DNA of 41,458 bases, taken from the NCBI GenBank assembly GCA_030700255.1, contig JAUYJN010000043.1, positions 80,785-122,242 on the forward strand. Reading direction: 5' to 3'. This DNA comes from Candidatus Peregrinibacteria bacterium. GTDB lineage: Bacteria; Patescibacteriota; Gracilibacteria; UBA1369; JABINC01. This document shows positions 22,313 to 31,283 of this stretch, in pieces; position 1 is the stretch's first letter; every line of letters starts with the position of its first letter. The position numbers were made by a program, and so were the translations under genes. The notes below the pieces were generated by a model that was given only the letters and a program-made list of their open reading frames with translations, made no database searches and had not been told where the DNA came from.

Positions 22313-23461
22313 CTAAGCTTGTTTTGCAATTTGCAATGCCTCGTTGGTAGGAATTACTAAAACTTTTACTTTGGATTTTTTGTCGCTGATTTGTTTTGTG
22401 TCTTTTGGATTTGTGCAGGCGTTGTTTTTTCGTGTATCTAATTTTACACCCACATCGTCCAAATATTCACATACCCATTTGCGGATATAGTTTGCTTTTT
22501 CTCCTATGGTGGCAGTGAAGATGATTGTGTCGAGGCCGTTCATGGAGGCGGCGTAGCCGCCGATATACTTTGCGATTCTATAACAATATAGATCGAGTGC
22601 CCTTTTTGCGTCTGTATGTTTTTTTCCTTTGGTTTTGAAAAATGCATCTCGTAGGTCTCGCATATCTTTTGAAATTCCGGATACTCCTTTGAGCCCTGAT
22701 TCATGTTCGAGCATAGAGTGAATTTTTTCTAATTTAGTTTTTGTGAAAACGCCTTTCGTGTTTTTTGCCAAATAAAAAATTATTGCCGGATCAATGTCAC
22801 CGCATCGTGTGCCCATTGGGATCCCTTCAAGCGGTGTGAAGCCCATCGAAGTGTCTATCGCTTTGCCGTCTATACTTGCAGTAACCGACGCACCGTTCCC
22901 CAGGTGACAAGATATTATTTTTTGATTTTTCTTTTTTAAAAATCTTTGAGCTTCTTCAGTTACGTACTGATGAGATGTCCCATGAAAACCATATCTTCTG
23001 ATTCCATGTTTCTTATAAAGTTCATAGGGTAGGGCATAGAGATATGCTTTCTCCGGAAGTGTCGAATAATATGCCGTATCAAATACCGCATAATTTGTGA
23101 TGTGTGGCAAAAGTTTTTGAGATGCTTTGATACCCGCGATGTTGGCTGGATTGTGAAGTGGAGCGAGTGGAGTTAACCTCTCAAGTTCTTTTAAAACTTT
23201 GTCAGTTACCTTCAAAGGTTTTGTGTATTTTTCTCCGCCGTGGACGACGCGGTGTCCCATCTTGTCTATGTTTTCAAAAATTTCGGCATGAGACTTTTTG
23301 AATTGTTTGAAGAATTTTTTTAAGCTTCGAGTATGGTTTTTTATTCGTTCAATGTACAGCGTATATACTTCTTTGTATGCGTTTTTTTGTTTTTCAAATA
23401 CAATTATTTTAATGCTCGAGGAGCCGCAATTGAGAACGAGGATGTGATTTACCTTTGCCAT
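22313..23461 (-). CDS. ackA: Acetate kinase
   Basis: A 382-residue member of the ASKHA fold. The phosphate-1 region is LVLNCGSSSIKIIVF (8-22). The signature GHRVVHGGEKYTKP is followed by PLAPLHNPANI, YGFHGTSHQYV, and the GNGASVTA / GFTPLEGIPMGTRCGDIDP block with the catalytic Arg and Asp. Near the C-terminus a Lys/Asn-rich insertion (CTNPKDTKQISDKKSKVK) replaces part of the usual surface. It converts acetyl-phosphate and ADP to acetate and ATP, the main energy payoff of the phosphoketolase route. It lies 10 bases after pta and before xfp. Confidence 0.97.
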   Translation of the reverse strand: MAKVNHILVLNCGSSSIKIIVFEKQKNAYKEVYTLYIERIKNHTRSLKKFFKQFKKSHAEIFENIDKMGHRVVHGGEKYTKPLKVTDKVLKELERLTPLAPLHNPANIAGIKASQKLLPHITNYAVFDTAYYSTLPEKAYLYALPYELYKKHGIRRYGFHGTSHQYVTEEAQRFLKKKNQKIISCHLGNGASVTASIDGKAIDTSMGFTPLEGIPMGTRCGDIDPAIIFYLAKNTKGVFTKTKLEKIHSMLEHESGLKGVSGISKDMRDLRDAFFKTKGKKHTDAKRALDLYCYRIAKYIGGYAASMNGLDTIIFTATIGEKANYIRKWVCEYLDDVGVKLDTRKNNACTNPKDTKQISDKKSKVKVLVIPTNEALQIAKQA

Positions 23462-23471
23462 ATTATTTTTT

Positions 23472-24488
23472 TTAAATGTATTCCGATGCCATTACTTCTA
23501 TAGAAGATATTGCCGCCATGTTGATGATGTCGTCGACTGAGCATCCACGCGATAGGTCGTTTACCGGGCGGGCAAGGCCTTGCGTGATTGGGCCGAGCGC
23601 TTTGTACTTCCCAAGTCTTTGAACTAATTTATATGAGATATTCCCTGAATTTAAATCCGGGAATATAAGTACATTTGCTCTACCTTGAATTTTTGAGTTT
23701 GGAAATTTTTGTTCGCAAACCTCCGGTATAAGAGCGCTATCAACTTGCATTTCTCCTTCTATGATTAAGTCAGGTCTTTTCTTTTGTGCGATCTCGACTG
23801 CTTTCTGTATTTTTTCTACAGAAGGGTGATCTCCCCCTGAGCCGTTAGTTGAAAATGAAAGCATCGCAACCTTCGGTTCTATATTAAATCTTTTTGCAGT
23901 TTCAGCTGTATCTATAGCTATTTCAGCGAGCTCCTCCGCAGTTGGGTCTATATTTATTGCGCTATCTGCAAAAAGAAAAACATCATTACTAGGATCATTA
24001 TCTTTTTTCTCTTGAACCATAAAAAAGAAGCTAGAGATTCTATGAAATTCTTCTTTGCTTTTTATTATTTCAAAAGCCGGCTTTATAGTGTCTGCAGTGG
24101 ACCAGGTTGCGCCTGCAATCATTGCGTCTACTTCTTCGTGGTAGAGCATCATTGTTGCGAAGTAGCATGGATTTTTTAGTTGTTCGCGTGCTTTTTTTGG
24201 AGTCATACCTTTGTCTGCGCGAAGTGCGATAAGTAATTCTGTGTATCTATCTATATAGTCAGAATCAGTTGGATCTATTACTGGAACTTTTTCCCAAGGG
24301 ACATTGATATTTTCCAGTTTCGCGATTTTTTTTAATTCCTCAATATCTCCAAGTAGGAACGGCTTCGCCGTTCCTTCCTCAATTATTTTCCCAACTGCAG
24401 TAAGTATGCGTACATCAATACCCTCCGGGAAAATTATTTTCGCCGGATGAAGCTTTGCCAATTCTTTAATTCTTTCCAGAAATCCCAT
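23472..24488 (-). CDS. pta: Phosphate acetyltransferase
   Basis: A 338-residue Pta of the short, single-domain type. Conserved blocks: KIIFPEGIDVRILTAVGKI, MIAGATWSTADTIKPAFEII, SFSTNGSGGDHPSVEKIQKA, EGEMQVDSALIPEVCEQKFP, and NVLIFPDLNSGNISYKLVQR. It interconverts acetyl-phosphate and acetyl-CoA in the cytoplasm. First gene of pta-ackA-xfp. The leader before the ATG is A-rich with no SD. The order lets acetyl-phosphate from Xfp feed both ATP formation and acetyl-CoA. Confidence 0.97.
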   Translation of the reverse strand: MGFLERIKELAKLHPAKIIFPEGIDVRILTAVGKIIEEGTAKPFLLGDIEELKKIAKLENINVPWEKVPVIDPTDSDYIDRYTELLIALRADKGMTPKKAREQLKNPCYFATMMLYHEEVDAMIAGATWSTADTIKPAFEIIKSKEEFHRISSFFFMVQEKKDNDPSNDVFLFADSAINIDPTAEELAEIAIDTAETAKRFNIEPKVAMLSFSTNGSGGDHPSVEKIQKAVEIAQKKRPDLIIEGEMQVDSALIPEVCEQKFPNSKIQGRANVLIFPDLNSGNISYKLVQRLGKYKALGPITQGLARPVNDLSRGCSVDDIINMAAISSIEVMASEYI

Positions 24489-24547
24489 AATGTTTGTTTT
24501 TATTTTCGTCTCTGATTATACATCAAACAACCGGAAATTAAAAAGCC

Positions 24548-26200
24548 TCAGTAAACTTCTTTTTTGTAGCACGTTTCGCAAAAGATTTTTTGCCATGAAT
24601 CGGGAGGGTAGGTTGTCCATGTTTGTATTGTGCATTTCTCACAAGGGCGTTGCCAAAACTTTCTTGGATTACGCATTTGCATGCGCGCACATCTTCGACA
24701 GTTGAAGCAGTAGCTTGGAAGCGGATAATTATTTTGTTTGTAAAATTTCAATTCTTTCGGTGTGATTTTGAAGTTTTTTTTGCAATGTGAGCAAGCGAGT
24801 ATTTCTTTCACTATGTCATCAGAAGTGTAATTGATATCATCGGGAATTTCCGTGATGGTTTCTTTGCCGAACGTGCCCGGAAGTTCATCTTCCCACTTCC
24901 AACCTTTTTCTAAAACTTGTTCTTTTGTCATAGGGTACCAAAGTTGCGCCATAGTTTCATTGTATGCGGTATGACTCATATTGATTGGGAAAAATTCTCC
25001 ATATGAACCATCGGTTTTCATTTTTTCAATTATTTTCGGTAAAAGTTCAAAATATTCTTTCTCCGAATATTGTTTGTTTAATATGCAAAATTTATTTTTT
25101 TTGAGTCCGATACACCCGAAACAATTTGAGCTGTTATTGTATGTGTTGATACAGTATTGCACGTCTGACGTCATACCAATGCAAAGAATACCGAAGAGTA
25201 TTTTGTAAACATCCGATCCAATCATGGCCCCTTCATAGCAAAGTTCGGCGTTATTGCCGAATTGATACAAATCGTAACAATGACGTGTGCCAAGTTGTAC
25301 TTGGCTTACGAATTTTGAATCTTCGATGTTGTTGCAATCAAAACAGTAGAAAGAATTTTTCGCCTTGATGAGATGGTCTCCCGATGAGTTCTCGATCATG
25401 GTATTTTGCAACGCTTTGAATCCGAAATCTTTTAAGAGCTCCATGTATCGTTCCCAAAGTTTTTGTACTTGAATTTTTGAACTCGTATTTATTGTTGTAA
25501 TTTTTTTCGTATATTCTTCTTGTGTCATTTGTTCATTCAGGAAGCAGAATTTTTTATTGCGCAGTCCAACGCACATAAAACAATCCGTGCAACCTATACA
25601 GTCGCGCAAAAATCTTGAGCTTGCACTGTTGAAACAATCTTGCGACCATCCGAGATCGTAGCAATTTTCAACGTCTATGCATTCATAGCAAAGTTCCGAT
25701 TCGAATGCGTTGTGTATGTCAATGCAGTTTTTATCTTTTTTTACTCCGTATCCGTACATGCAATCTTCGTTGTATGTCGCATGAAATATAAAATAGCAAT
25801 TTTTATTTCGTCCGGCATGATGAGTGTATTCGCAATTTTCGTCCATTTCCGTTGAGACTGTCGGATGCGGAATCCTAAGATCAAGTTCGTGAAATTGCTC
25901 AAAAAAAGGACGACTCAAATCAAAATCTTGTTCGTAGTCTGTCGGGTTGTACGCATCCGACCACCAGCACTGTACACAGTATCTTGTACGTGGATTTTTC
26001 GGATTGAACTGACTTACGGTTTGTTTCTTGCAGTTTGCGCATGTGTCGGGGTAGAGCACCCCTTCGTTGCACCAAGCCATACGTCGCATCTCACGACATG
26101 GCGGACACCAAGTCGGTTCCGGCACATCGACTTTCAGATAAAAAGCGCGGTCATCATCGGTTACCTCGAACGCTTGTGTACAATTTATGCATTGTTTCAT
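24548..26200 (-). CDS. Large cysteine-rich zinc-ribbon protein with internal duplication
   Basis: A 550-residue protein with over 40 cysteines. The N-terminus has paired CxxC ribbons (CINC at 4-7, CPPC 32-35, CANC 54-57, CVQC 75-78). The C-terminus repeats the theme (CSHC about 470, CFNCRRC about 498, CEKC 520, CETC 541). The middle (about 120-385) consists of short Cys/aromatic repeats such as NKNCYFIF, NEDCMYGYG and VENCYDLGWSQDC, like a right-handed beta-helix. A module occurs twice: CFMCVGLRNKKFCFLNEQ (207-224) and CFGCIGLKKNKFCILNKQ (360-377), each followed by an EEY/KEY helix. Likely a cytoplasmic zinc-binding structural or nucleic-acid-interacting protein. I recall similar proteins in CPR genomes, without known function. 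It ends in TGA and follows the small lipoprotein gene by 9 bases. Confidence 0.72.
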   Translation of the reverse strand: MKQCINCTQAFEVTDDDRAFYLKVDVPEPTWCPPCREMRRMAWCNEGVLYPDTCANCKKQTVSQFNPKNPRTRYCVQCWWSDAYNPTDYEQDFDLSRPFFEQFHELDLRIPHPTVSTEMDENCEYTHHAGRNKNCYFIFHATYNEDCMYGYGVKKDKNCIDIHNAFESELCYECIDVENCYDLGWSQDCFNSASSRFLRDCIGCTDCFMCVGLRNKKFCFLNEQMTQEEYTKKITTINTSSKIQVQKLWERYMELLKDFGFKALQNTMIENSSGDHLIKAKNSFYCFDCNNIEDSKFVSQVQLGTRHCYDLYQFGNNAELCYEGAMIGSDVYKILFGILCIGMTSDVQYCINTYNNSSNCFGCIGLKKNKFCILNKQYSEKEYFELLPKIIEKMKTDGSYGEFFPINMSHTAYNETMAQLWYPMTKEQVLEKGWKWEDELPGTFGKETITEIPDDINYTSDDIVKEILACSHCKKNFKITPKELKFYKQNNYPLPSYCFNCRRCARMQMRNPRKFWQRPCEKCTIQTWTTYPPDSWQKIFCETCYKKEVY

Positions 26201-26209
26201 TTTTGAAGA

Positions 26210-26533
26210 TTATTGCTCGTCAACTATTACCTCTTCTTTGCCACCTATGTTTTTTACATTACCCATAGCTGTGTCGATAGCATCTTTTGCTTCTTTGACG
26301 GTTTCAACGGCATCTTTGATAGAGTCGGCAGTTTCTTTTACGTCGTCTATAGTTTTGCTTACATTTTCAACCGCCCCGTCGATTGTTTTTTTAGTTTCTT
26401 GGATTTTTTGAGTGGCGTTATCTTTTGCGTTAGTGATGTCACTTTTGATTTGGTCGGCATTAAACCAGCTGCAACTGCTAAATGTTAGTATTGAAACCGC
26501 TATTAGCAGTAGGGAGAAAGCTTTTTTATTCAT
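26210..26533 (-). CDS. Small helical lipoprotein
   Basis: A 107-residue protein with a lipoprotein signal (MNKKAFSLLLIAVSILTF) and lipobox SSC, with Cys at about residue 21. The mature part is one long amphipathic helix of 11-residue-type repeats (DITNAKDNATQKIQETKKTI, later VKETADSIKDAVETVKEAKD), like LEA/apolipoprotein-type helices, with an acidic tail. It probably lies along the membrane surface. It overlaps the end of the zinc-ribbon gene by 8 bases and is 9 bases from the Cys-rich gene, so the three look like one operon. Function unknown. Confidence 0.72.
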   Translation of the reverse strand: MNKKAFSLLLIAVSILTFSSCSWFNADQIKSDITNAKDNATQKIQETKKTIDGAVENVSKTIDDVKETADSIKDAVETVKEAKDAIDTAMGNVKNIGGKEEVIVDEQ

Positions 26534-26852
26534 TTATTTTTATTAAAGAGTCTATGTTTCCGTTGAAATTTTGTAAGAAATTATGCATATCGAGTACTTC
26601 ATCAGAACTTATGCTGTCACCCATTTTCCAATAATTTTTGTTACGTGCTGAAATTCTGCGGTGTTTACGTTCTATATGCACATTTATGATTATGCTTTCA
26701 CTGCATTCTTTGCAATTTGCGACGAAAAGACCTGTTTCATGGGTTGTTCCAACGATTTCTATTTTTCGCTCAGCATACATTGCTTCGCAAGATGGGCATT
26801 TGAGGTCTTGGCGAAGTTGTCTAAGTACTATTTTTAATTCAAATAAATTCAT
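26526..26852 (-). CDS. Small zinc-ribbon protein
   Basis: A 108-residue protein with one zinc ribbon: CPSC at about 19-22 and CKEC at about 47-50, separated by two beta strands (ERKIEIVGTTHETGLFVANC). The rest is helical and basic in the middle (ERKHRRISARNKNYWK) and acidic at the end. The ribbon plus basic patch would fit nucleic-acid or ribosome contact, which is an inference. It is first of a three-gene unit with the lipoprotein and the large Cys-rich protein, which may share metal-dependent regulation or timing. Confidence 0.65.
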   Translation of the reverse strand: MNLFELKIVLRQLRQDLKCPSCEAMYAERKIEIVGTTHETGLFVANCKECSESIIINVHIERKHRRISARNKNYWKMGDSISSDEVLDMHNFLQNFNGNIDSLIKINE

Positions 26853-26929
26853 GTTTTGAGCTTAAATAAGCTATCTATTTCTTGGTAGTACATTCTAGCA
26901 TCATAGCGCAAAAAGTCCAGAAAATTTGA

Positions 26930-28399
26930 TTAAAATTTCTCTAGTCCGGCCTTTAGCCGGTTTAGGCTTTCTTCTTTTTTGAGGCTTGTAAGGAGCTCAA
27001 ATACACCGGGTGAGAATTGTTCTCCACTGAGAGCTACTCTCATTGGCCAGAGAAGTTGTCCGTTTTTCCAGCCAAGAGAAGTGATTTTTTCAAGTAATAC
27101 TTCCTTGGTGTCTTCTTCCATAAATTTATTTTCAGGTAAATCTTCTAGTGTTTTTATGCCTTCTGTCAGCGCTTGTTTCGCCATGTCGAGAGTCACTTTC
27201 ATTTTTTCGTGTAGGAACATCTTTTTGTCATAAGGAGAGACGCGGAAATATATTTTGATCGTATCGCTAATTTCAGAGAAAGTTTTTAGTCTTGTTCTTA
27301 TATCCGGCAGGAGGCTTGTAAGTAATTCCGTATCCGGATTCTCTTTCCAGAAATCCTCCTTTTTAAGATGTGGCAGGATTTTTTCAATCAATTCATTATC
27401 CGGTAATTTTTTAATATAGTGGGTATTTATCCATTCGAATTTTTGCAAATCAAATACTGCTCCTGATTTTTGCACTCTCTCAAGGGTGAATACTTCAATC
27501 AGCTCACTTAGTGAATATATTTCTCTATCACTTTTTTCTTCGTGCCAACCAAGTAGTGCTATGAAGTTTATAATCGCTTCTTTCAAGTACCCTTTCGCTA
27601 AATAGTCTTCTACATTGACGTCCCCCTGTCTTTTTGAAAGCTTGGTTTTGTCCGGATTGAGGAGTAGGGGCAAATGCGCCATAACCGGTATTTCCCACTG
27701 GAATGCATTATACAAAGCAACGTGTTTTGGCGCAGAGGGTATCCATTCTTCACCTCGAATCACATGAGTGATTTCCATTAAATGATCGTCTACTACAACT
27801 GCTAGGTGGTATGTTGGGAATCCATCGGCCTTCATCAAAACATGATCATCCAGAGTGTTTGAATCAAATGCGGTGTGTCCTTTGACTGCATCTTCAAAAG
27901 AGATTTTTTGGTCAGATGGAATCGCTTGGCGAATTACATATGCAGTGCCTGCAGATCGTTCTTTCTCGACGTCTTCCTTTGGTAGCGTTCGGCAATGTTT
28001 GTCGTACATTGGAGCAACTTTACGTTTTATTTGGCTTTCTCTCATTTCAGTCAACCGCTCTTTGGTACAGAAACAATAGTACGCCTCTCCTTTGTCTATG
28101 AGTTTTTGTGCGTATTCTTTATAAATATCCAGTCTTTCTGATTGTATGTATGGGCCATATTCCCCGCCTTTTTCCGGTCCTTCGTCATAATCAATACCCA
28201 TTGTATATAAAACTTCTTGAAGGTGCTCAGTTGCACCGGGTACGAGCCGTTCACGATCGGTATCTTCTATTCTAAGAATCATTTTCCCGTTATTGTGTCT
28301 TGCAAAAAGATATGCATAAAGTGCGGTTCGAAGACCTCCTACATGCAAAAATCCCGTTGGAGATGGGGCAAATCTGGTTCGAACTTGTTTTTCAATCAT
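26930..28399 (-). CDS. gltX: Glutamyl-tRNA synthetase
   Basis: A 489-residue class I synthetase. The N-terminal RTRFAPSPTGFLHVGGLRTA has the HIGH-type motif HVGG (19-22). DTDRERLVPGA, the tRNA-acceptor-binding domain with its CFCTKERL, and the KMSKS-type loop KLSKRQG (about 252-258) follow, and a helical anticodon-binding domain fills the last 170 residues. It charges tRNA-Glu; two of its tRNA substrates are encoded at 13044-13227. Whether it also charges tRNA-Gln cannot be told. The zinc-knuckle Cys pattern is only partly kept (YYCFC). The ATG has an AT-rich leader without SD. Confidence 0.96.
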   Translation of the reverse strand: MIEKQVRTRFAPSPTGFLHVGGLRTALYAYLFARHNNGKMILRIEDTDRERLVPGATEHLQEVLYTMGIDYDEGPEKGGEYGPYIQSERLDIYKEYAQKLIDKGEAYYCFCTKERLTEMRESQIKRKVAPMYDKHCRTLPKEDVEKERSAGTAYVIRQAIPSDQKISFEDAVKGHTAFDSNTLDDHVLMKADGFPTYHLAVVVDDHLMEITHVIRGEEWIPSAPKHVALYNAFQWEIPVMAHLPLLLNPDKTKLSKRQGDVNVEDYLAKGYLKEAIINFIALLGWHEEKSDREIYSLSELIEVFTLERVQKSGAVFDLQKFEWINTHYIKKLPDNELIEKILPHLKKEDFWKENPDTELLTSLLPDIRTRLKTFSEISDTIKIYFRVSPYDKKMFLHEKMKVTLDMAKQALTEGIKTLEDLPENKFMEEDTKEVLLEKITSLGWKNGQLLWPMRVALSGEQFSPGVFELLTSLKKEESLNRLKAGLEKF

Positions 28400-28449
28400 A
28401 ATATTTATTAATATCTTTGGCAGTATAGGAGTTTATATCTTGATTTCCT

Positions 28450-28497
28450 AGTATAATAAAGTTATACTTTAGATAATAAAATTATCCTTTGGATTTT
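28450..28497. promoter_or_regulatory. Operator-like repeats upstream of the RHH antitoxin gene
   Basis: Two head-to-tail 20-mers, 28458-28477 and 28478-28497, match at 15 of 20 bases. An inverted repeat AGTATAA-taaag-TTATACT (28450-28468) and another, GATAAT-aaa-ATTATC (28472-28486), overlap them. A TATAAT (28526-28531) lies between them and the ATG at 28542. RHH antitoxins usually bind such repeats. Binding is inferred. Confidence 0.5.
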
Positions 28498-28541
28498 AAT
28501 AATTTTTCATAATTAATCATTACAATATAATCGTTTTTATT

Positions 28542-28781
28542 ATGTACGATAAGCAACTTCTTATAAAGCTTGATACAAAAACACTTTCTAAATTGCAAAA
28601 GATGTCACAAGAATCTGGTTTGAAATTATCCTCATTTGCTCGCATGGTGCTACTTAACTTCCTTAAGCGCCAAGAGATGCGTCGCATTGAAGATGAAGCT
28701 GATATTGCAATTTTGGAAGGTTTTGAAGGTACGCGAGGTCAAGATTTCGATGAAGTTCTGAATGAGCTAAATATAGAATAA
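28542..28781 (+). CDS. Ribbon-helix-helix (CopG/Arc-like) antitoxin
   Basis: A 79-residue protein. The N-terminal strand QLLIKLDTKTLSKLQKMSQE and helix GLKLSSFARMVLLNFLKRQ form a ribbon-helix-helix DNA-binding domain. The acidic C-terminus (EDEADIAILEGFEGTRGQDF, ending ELNIE) is the usual toxin-wrapping tail. It would dimerise, bind operator repeats and neutralise a RelE/ParE toxin. The following toxin frame, which starts on the base after the stop, is broken, so this antitoxin is an orphan. It is divergent from gltX. Confidence 0.75.
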   Translation: MYDKQLLIKLDTKTLSKLQKMSQESGLKLSSFARMVLLNFLKRQEMRRIEDEADIAILEGFEGTRGQDFDEVLNELNIE

Positions 28782-28923
28782 TGAAGATCGAAATTACAAC
28801 AAGAGCGAAAAAACAGTTGGCTTTGGTTAAACATTCGAATTCAATTATCAGATTCTAAAAAAAGAAAAGATTGTTGTTGTTTTTGCTATTGAAACTAGGG
28901 GTAGTGTATATAAGCATCTATGA
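28782..28923 (+). pseudogene. Decayed RelE/ParE-type toxin
   Basis: An ATG directly after the antitoxin stop opens MKIEITTRAKKQLALVKHSN, a typical RelE/ParE start, and stops after 25 codons at 28857-28859. In another frame the segment 28862-28923 reads KKEKIVVVFAIETRGSVYKH, the final strands of such toxins (the family's IGHR-x-x-VYK pattern). The central portion of about 40 residues is missing. I infer a deletion with frameshift; no active toxin. Confidence 0.6.
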
Positions 28924-29006
28924 GTGATTTTTTTAAACATGACCTTTGATAGATTCATTTATTAATGTATTATATCTCTGAATTGTACATAATTTATGCG
29001 TTTTAT

Positions 29007-31280
29007 ATGGTAAAAAGAAAGAAAATTTCAAGACGAGTAACTGCTAGGCGCAAAACTACTCGTAAGGCTTCAAATGTGGGTTCGTTGGTACAATTAGAAC
29101 TTAAGGATCGCGTTAAAGCTGAGATTTGGGCTGTTATTTACTTATCTTTGTCACTTTTAACGTTTTTGAGTATTACCGGAAGACTCGGCATCGTCGGGGA
29201 ATTTGTTATAAATTTTCTTAACCCTATATTTGGATGGGGTATTTATGCTCTACCTGCTGTTCTTTTTGGAATAGCTTTTTCATTGTTTTTTATTGAAAGG
29301 GTACGTTTGAATGCTACCAAGATTTTTGGGATAGCTCTATTATTTGCTTCTGTGCTTGGTTTTGTTCACTTGGCTGTACCTATGGAAGAAATTTTTGAAT
29401 ATGCAAAAAGCGGTACTTATGGTGGATATATTGGTTTTGTTGTGAGTTTTTTGCTGCAATCCGTACTTGGTAAGACCGGTGCTTATATAGTTCTTGTTTC
29501 GGCTTTTATTATTGCATTTCTTGTGATTTTTGAAGTTTCGATTTCTGACGTGTGGAATGCTCTTAGGCCTGAGTTACCTATGAAAATTGAAAAACTACCA
29601 AAGGCTCCGCGTAAAAAGACAGGTATAATGACGCAAGATACTGAAGGTGAAATGGATATAAATATTATTGCCCCTGATTCGTTGGATGAATTAAAGGTGA
29701 CGCAGGAGGCTGAGGCTTTGATGAAGCAGGCGATGAATGAGGATACTAATATCATTTTTGAGTCAGATGGAGATGAGTTAATAAAGGAATATGAAAAAAC
29801 TCTTGATATAAATGAAGATGGTAATAAAAAGTTTGCAACGAGTAGTGATATAATTATTGATGAAGAAAAGCCATATGAGCCAATAGAATGGGAGTATCCA
29901 TCTGTTGATCTTCTTGAGGAAAATACAGAGGGAATTGTGATTGATAACGAGGTAATAAAAAGAAATGCAGAAAATATTCAGAATAAATTGTCTACATTTA
30001 ATATAGATGTGACTATGAAGGATGTTCATGTTGGGCCAACGGTTGTGCAGTATTCACTTAAGCCACATGAAGGAGTGAAATTATCCAAAATTACAGCGCT
30101 CAAACAAGATTTAGCGTTGGCCCTAGCGGCGAAGGCGATACGTATTGAAGCACCTATTCCCGGCCAATCTTTGGTTGGTATTGAAGTTCCAAATGAAACG
30201 CGATCAACTGTATATATGAGAGATTTGATAGAATCTAAAGAGTATCAAAAAACCACTTCAAAGCTGAAACTTGCAATAGGGCGAGATGTTTGTGGAAGGT
30301 CGGTCATAGCCGACCTAGCAAAAATGCCGCATTTGCTTATCGCCGGAGCTACAGGTTCCGGTAAGTCTGTTGGAATGAATTCATTCCTTATTTCACTTCT
30401 TTATAATAACTCTCCTGAAGAATTAAAAATGATTCTTATAGATCCGAAGCGAGTTGAGTTAAATAATTATAACAGTATTCCACATCTTTTGACTCCTGTG
30501 ATCACTGATCCGGAAAAAGCTGCAACATCGCTTAGATGGGCGGTTGCTGAGATGAATAGTCGTTACCAAACTTTGGCAGATGCCGGGCACAGGCATATTG
30601 GAGATTATAATGCAGACGATAATATCATTGTTAAGATGCCAAAAATTATCATTGTTATAGATGAGTTGGCAGATCTTATGATGGCCTCCGGTAAGGAGGT
30701 TGAAGCTTCTATTTGTAGGATTGCCCAGATGGCACGTGCGATTGGAATGCATTTGATTATCGCAACCCAGAGGCCTTCTGTGGATGTAATTACAGGTCTT
30801 ATCAAGGCAAATATACCTGCTCGTATAGCATTTACAGTTAGTTCACAAATTGACTCAAGGACGATTATAGATGGGGTAGGGGCTGAAGATCTGCTTGGTC
30901 AGGGAGATATGCTTTATTTGCCGGGTAATATGGGTAAGCCTTTCCGTGTTCAAGGTATTTATATTTCTTCAAAAGAAATCGAGCGTGTTACAAATAGGGT
31001 GAAGCTCACTATGCAGCCTGATTATTTGGAAGAGATAACTTCTCGTGATACAGCTCAAATGAAAGTAAATGGAGTTCCCGGTGGTATGGATGGTACAGAT
31101 GATGAATTGTATCAAGAGGCGATTGATATTGTTCGCCAAACCAAGAAAGCTTCAGCATCGTTTCTTCAGCGCCGCCTCAGTATCGGCTACAACCGCGCCG
31201 CACGATTGATCGAGCTCATGGAAGAACAAGGTCTAGTTGGCCCACAAGAAACTTCAAAATCTAGAGAGGTGCATATGTAG
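29007..31280 (+). CDS. ftsK: DNA translocase FtsK/SpoIIIE
   Basis: 757 residues from the ATG at 29007 (MVKRKKISRRVTARRK). An in-frame ATG at 28965 adds 14 unconvincing residues. Four membrane segments span about 40-175. An acidic linker (about 185-330) is followed by the alpha/beta motor: Walker A LLIAGATGSGKSVGMNS (Gly447-Ser454) and Walker B KIIIVIDELADLMM. The C-terminal winged helix (gamma) domain is present (ASFLQRRLSIGYNRAARLIE), so it can read orienting DNA motifs. It pumps chromosome DNA at the division septum. It converges with secA, the stop codons being 3 bases apart with no terminator hairpin between. Confidence 0.95.
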   Translation: MVKRKKISRRVTARRKTTRKASNVGSLVQLELKDRVKAEIWAVIYLSLSLLTFLSITGRLGIVGEFVINFLNPIFGWGIYALPAVLFGIAFSLFFIERVRLNATKIFGIALLFASVLGFVHLAVPMEEIFEYAKSGTYGGYIGFVVSFLLQSVLGKTGAYIVLVSAFIIAFLVIFEVSISDVWNALRPELPMKIEKLPKAPRKKTGIMTQDTEGEMDINIIAPDSLDELKVTQEAEALMKQAMNEDTNIIFESDGDELIKEYEKTLDINEDGNKKFATSSDIIIDEEKPYEPIEWEYPSVDLLEENTEGIVIDNEVIKRNAENIQNKLSTFNIDVTMKDVHVGPTVVQYSLKPHEGVKLSKITALKQDLALALAAKAIRIEAPIPGQSLVGIEVPNETRSTVYMRDLIESKEYQKTTSKLKLAIGRDVCGRSVIADLAKMPHLLIAGATGSGKSVGMNSFLISLLYNNSPEELKMILIDPKRVELNNYNSIPHLLTPVITDPEKAATSLRWAVAEMNSRYQTLADAGHRHIGDYNADDNIIVKMPKIIIVIDELADLMMASGKEVEASICRIAQMARAIGMHLIIATQRPSVDVITGLIKANIPARIAFTVSSQIDSRTIIDGVGAEDLLGQGDMLYLPGNMGKPFRVQGIYISSKEIERVTNRVKLTMQPDYLEEITSRDTAQMKVNGVPGGMDGTDDELYQEAIDIVRQTKKASASFLQRRLSIGYNRAARLIELMEEQGLVGPQETSKSREVHM

Positions 31281-31283
31281 TGA

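Noticed and set aside
28965-29006. Upstream ATG for ftsK
   Set aside because: The first 14 residues (MYYISELYIIYAFY) are not FtsK-like, whereas MVKRKK starts a normal basic N-terminus.
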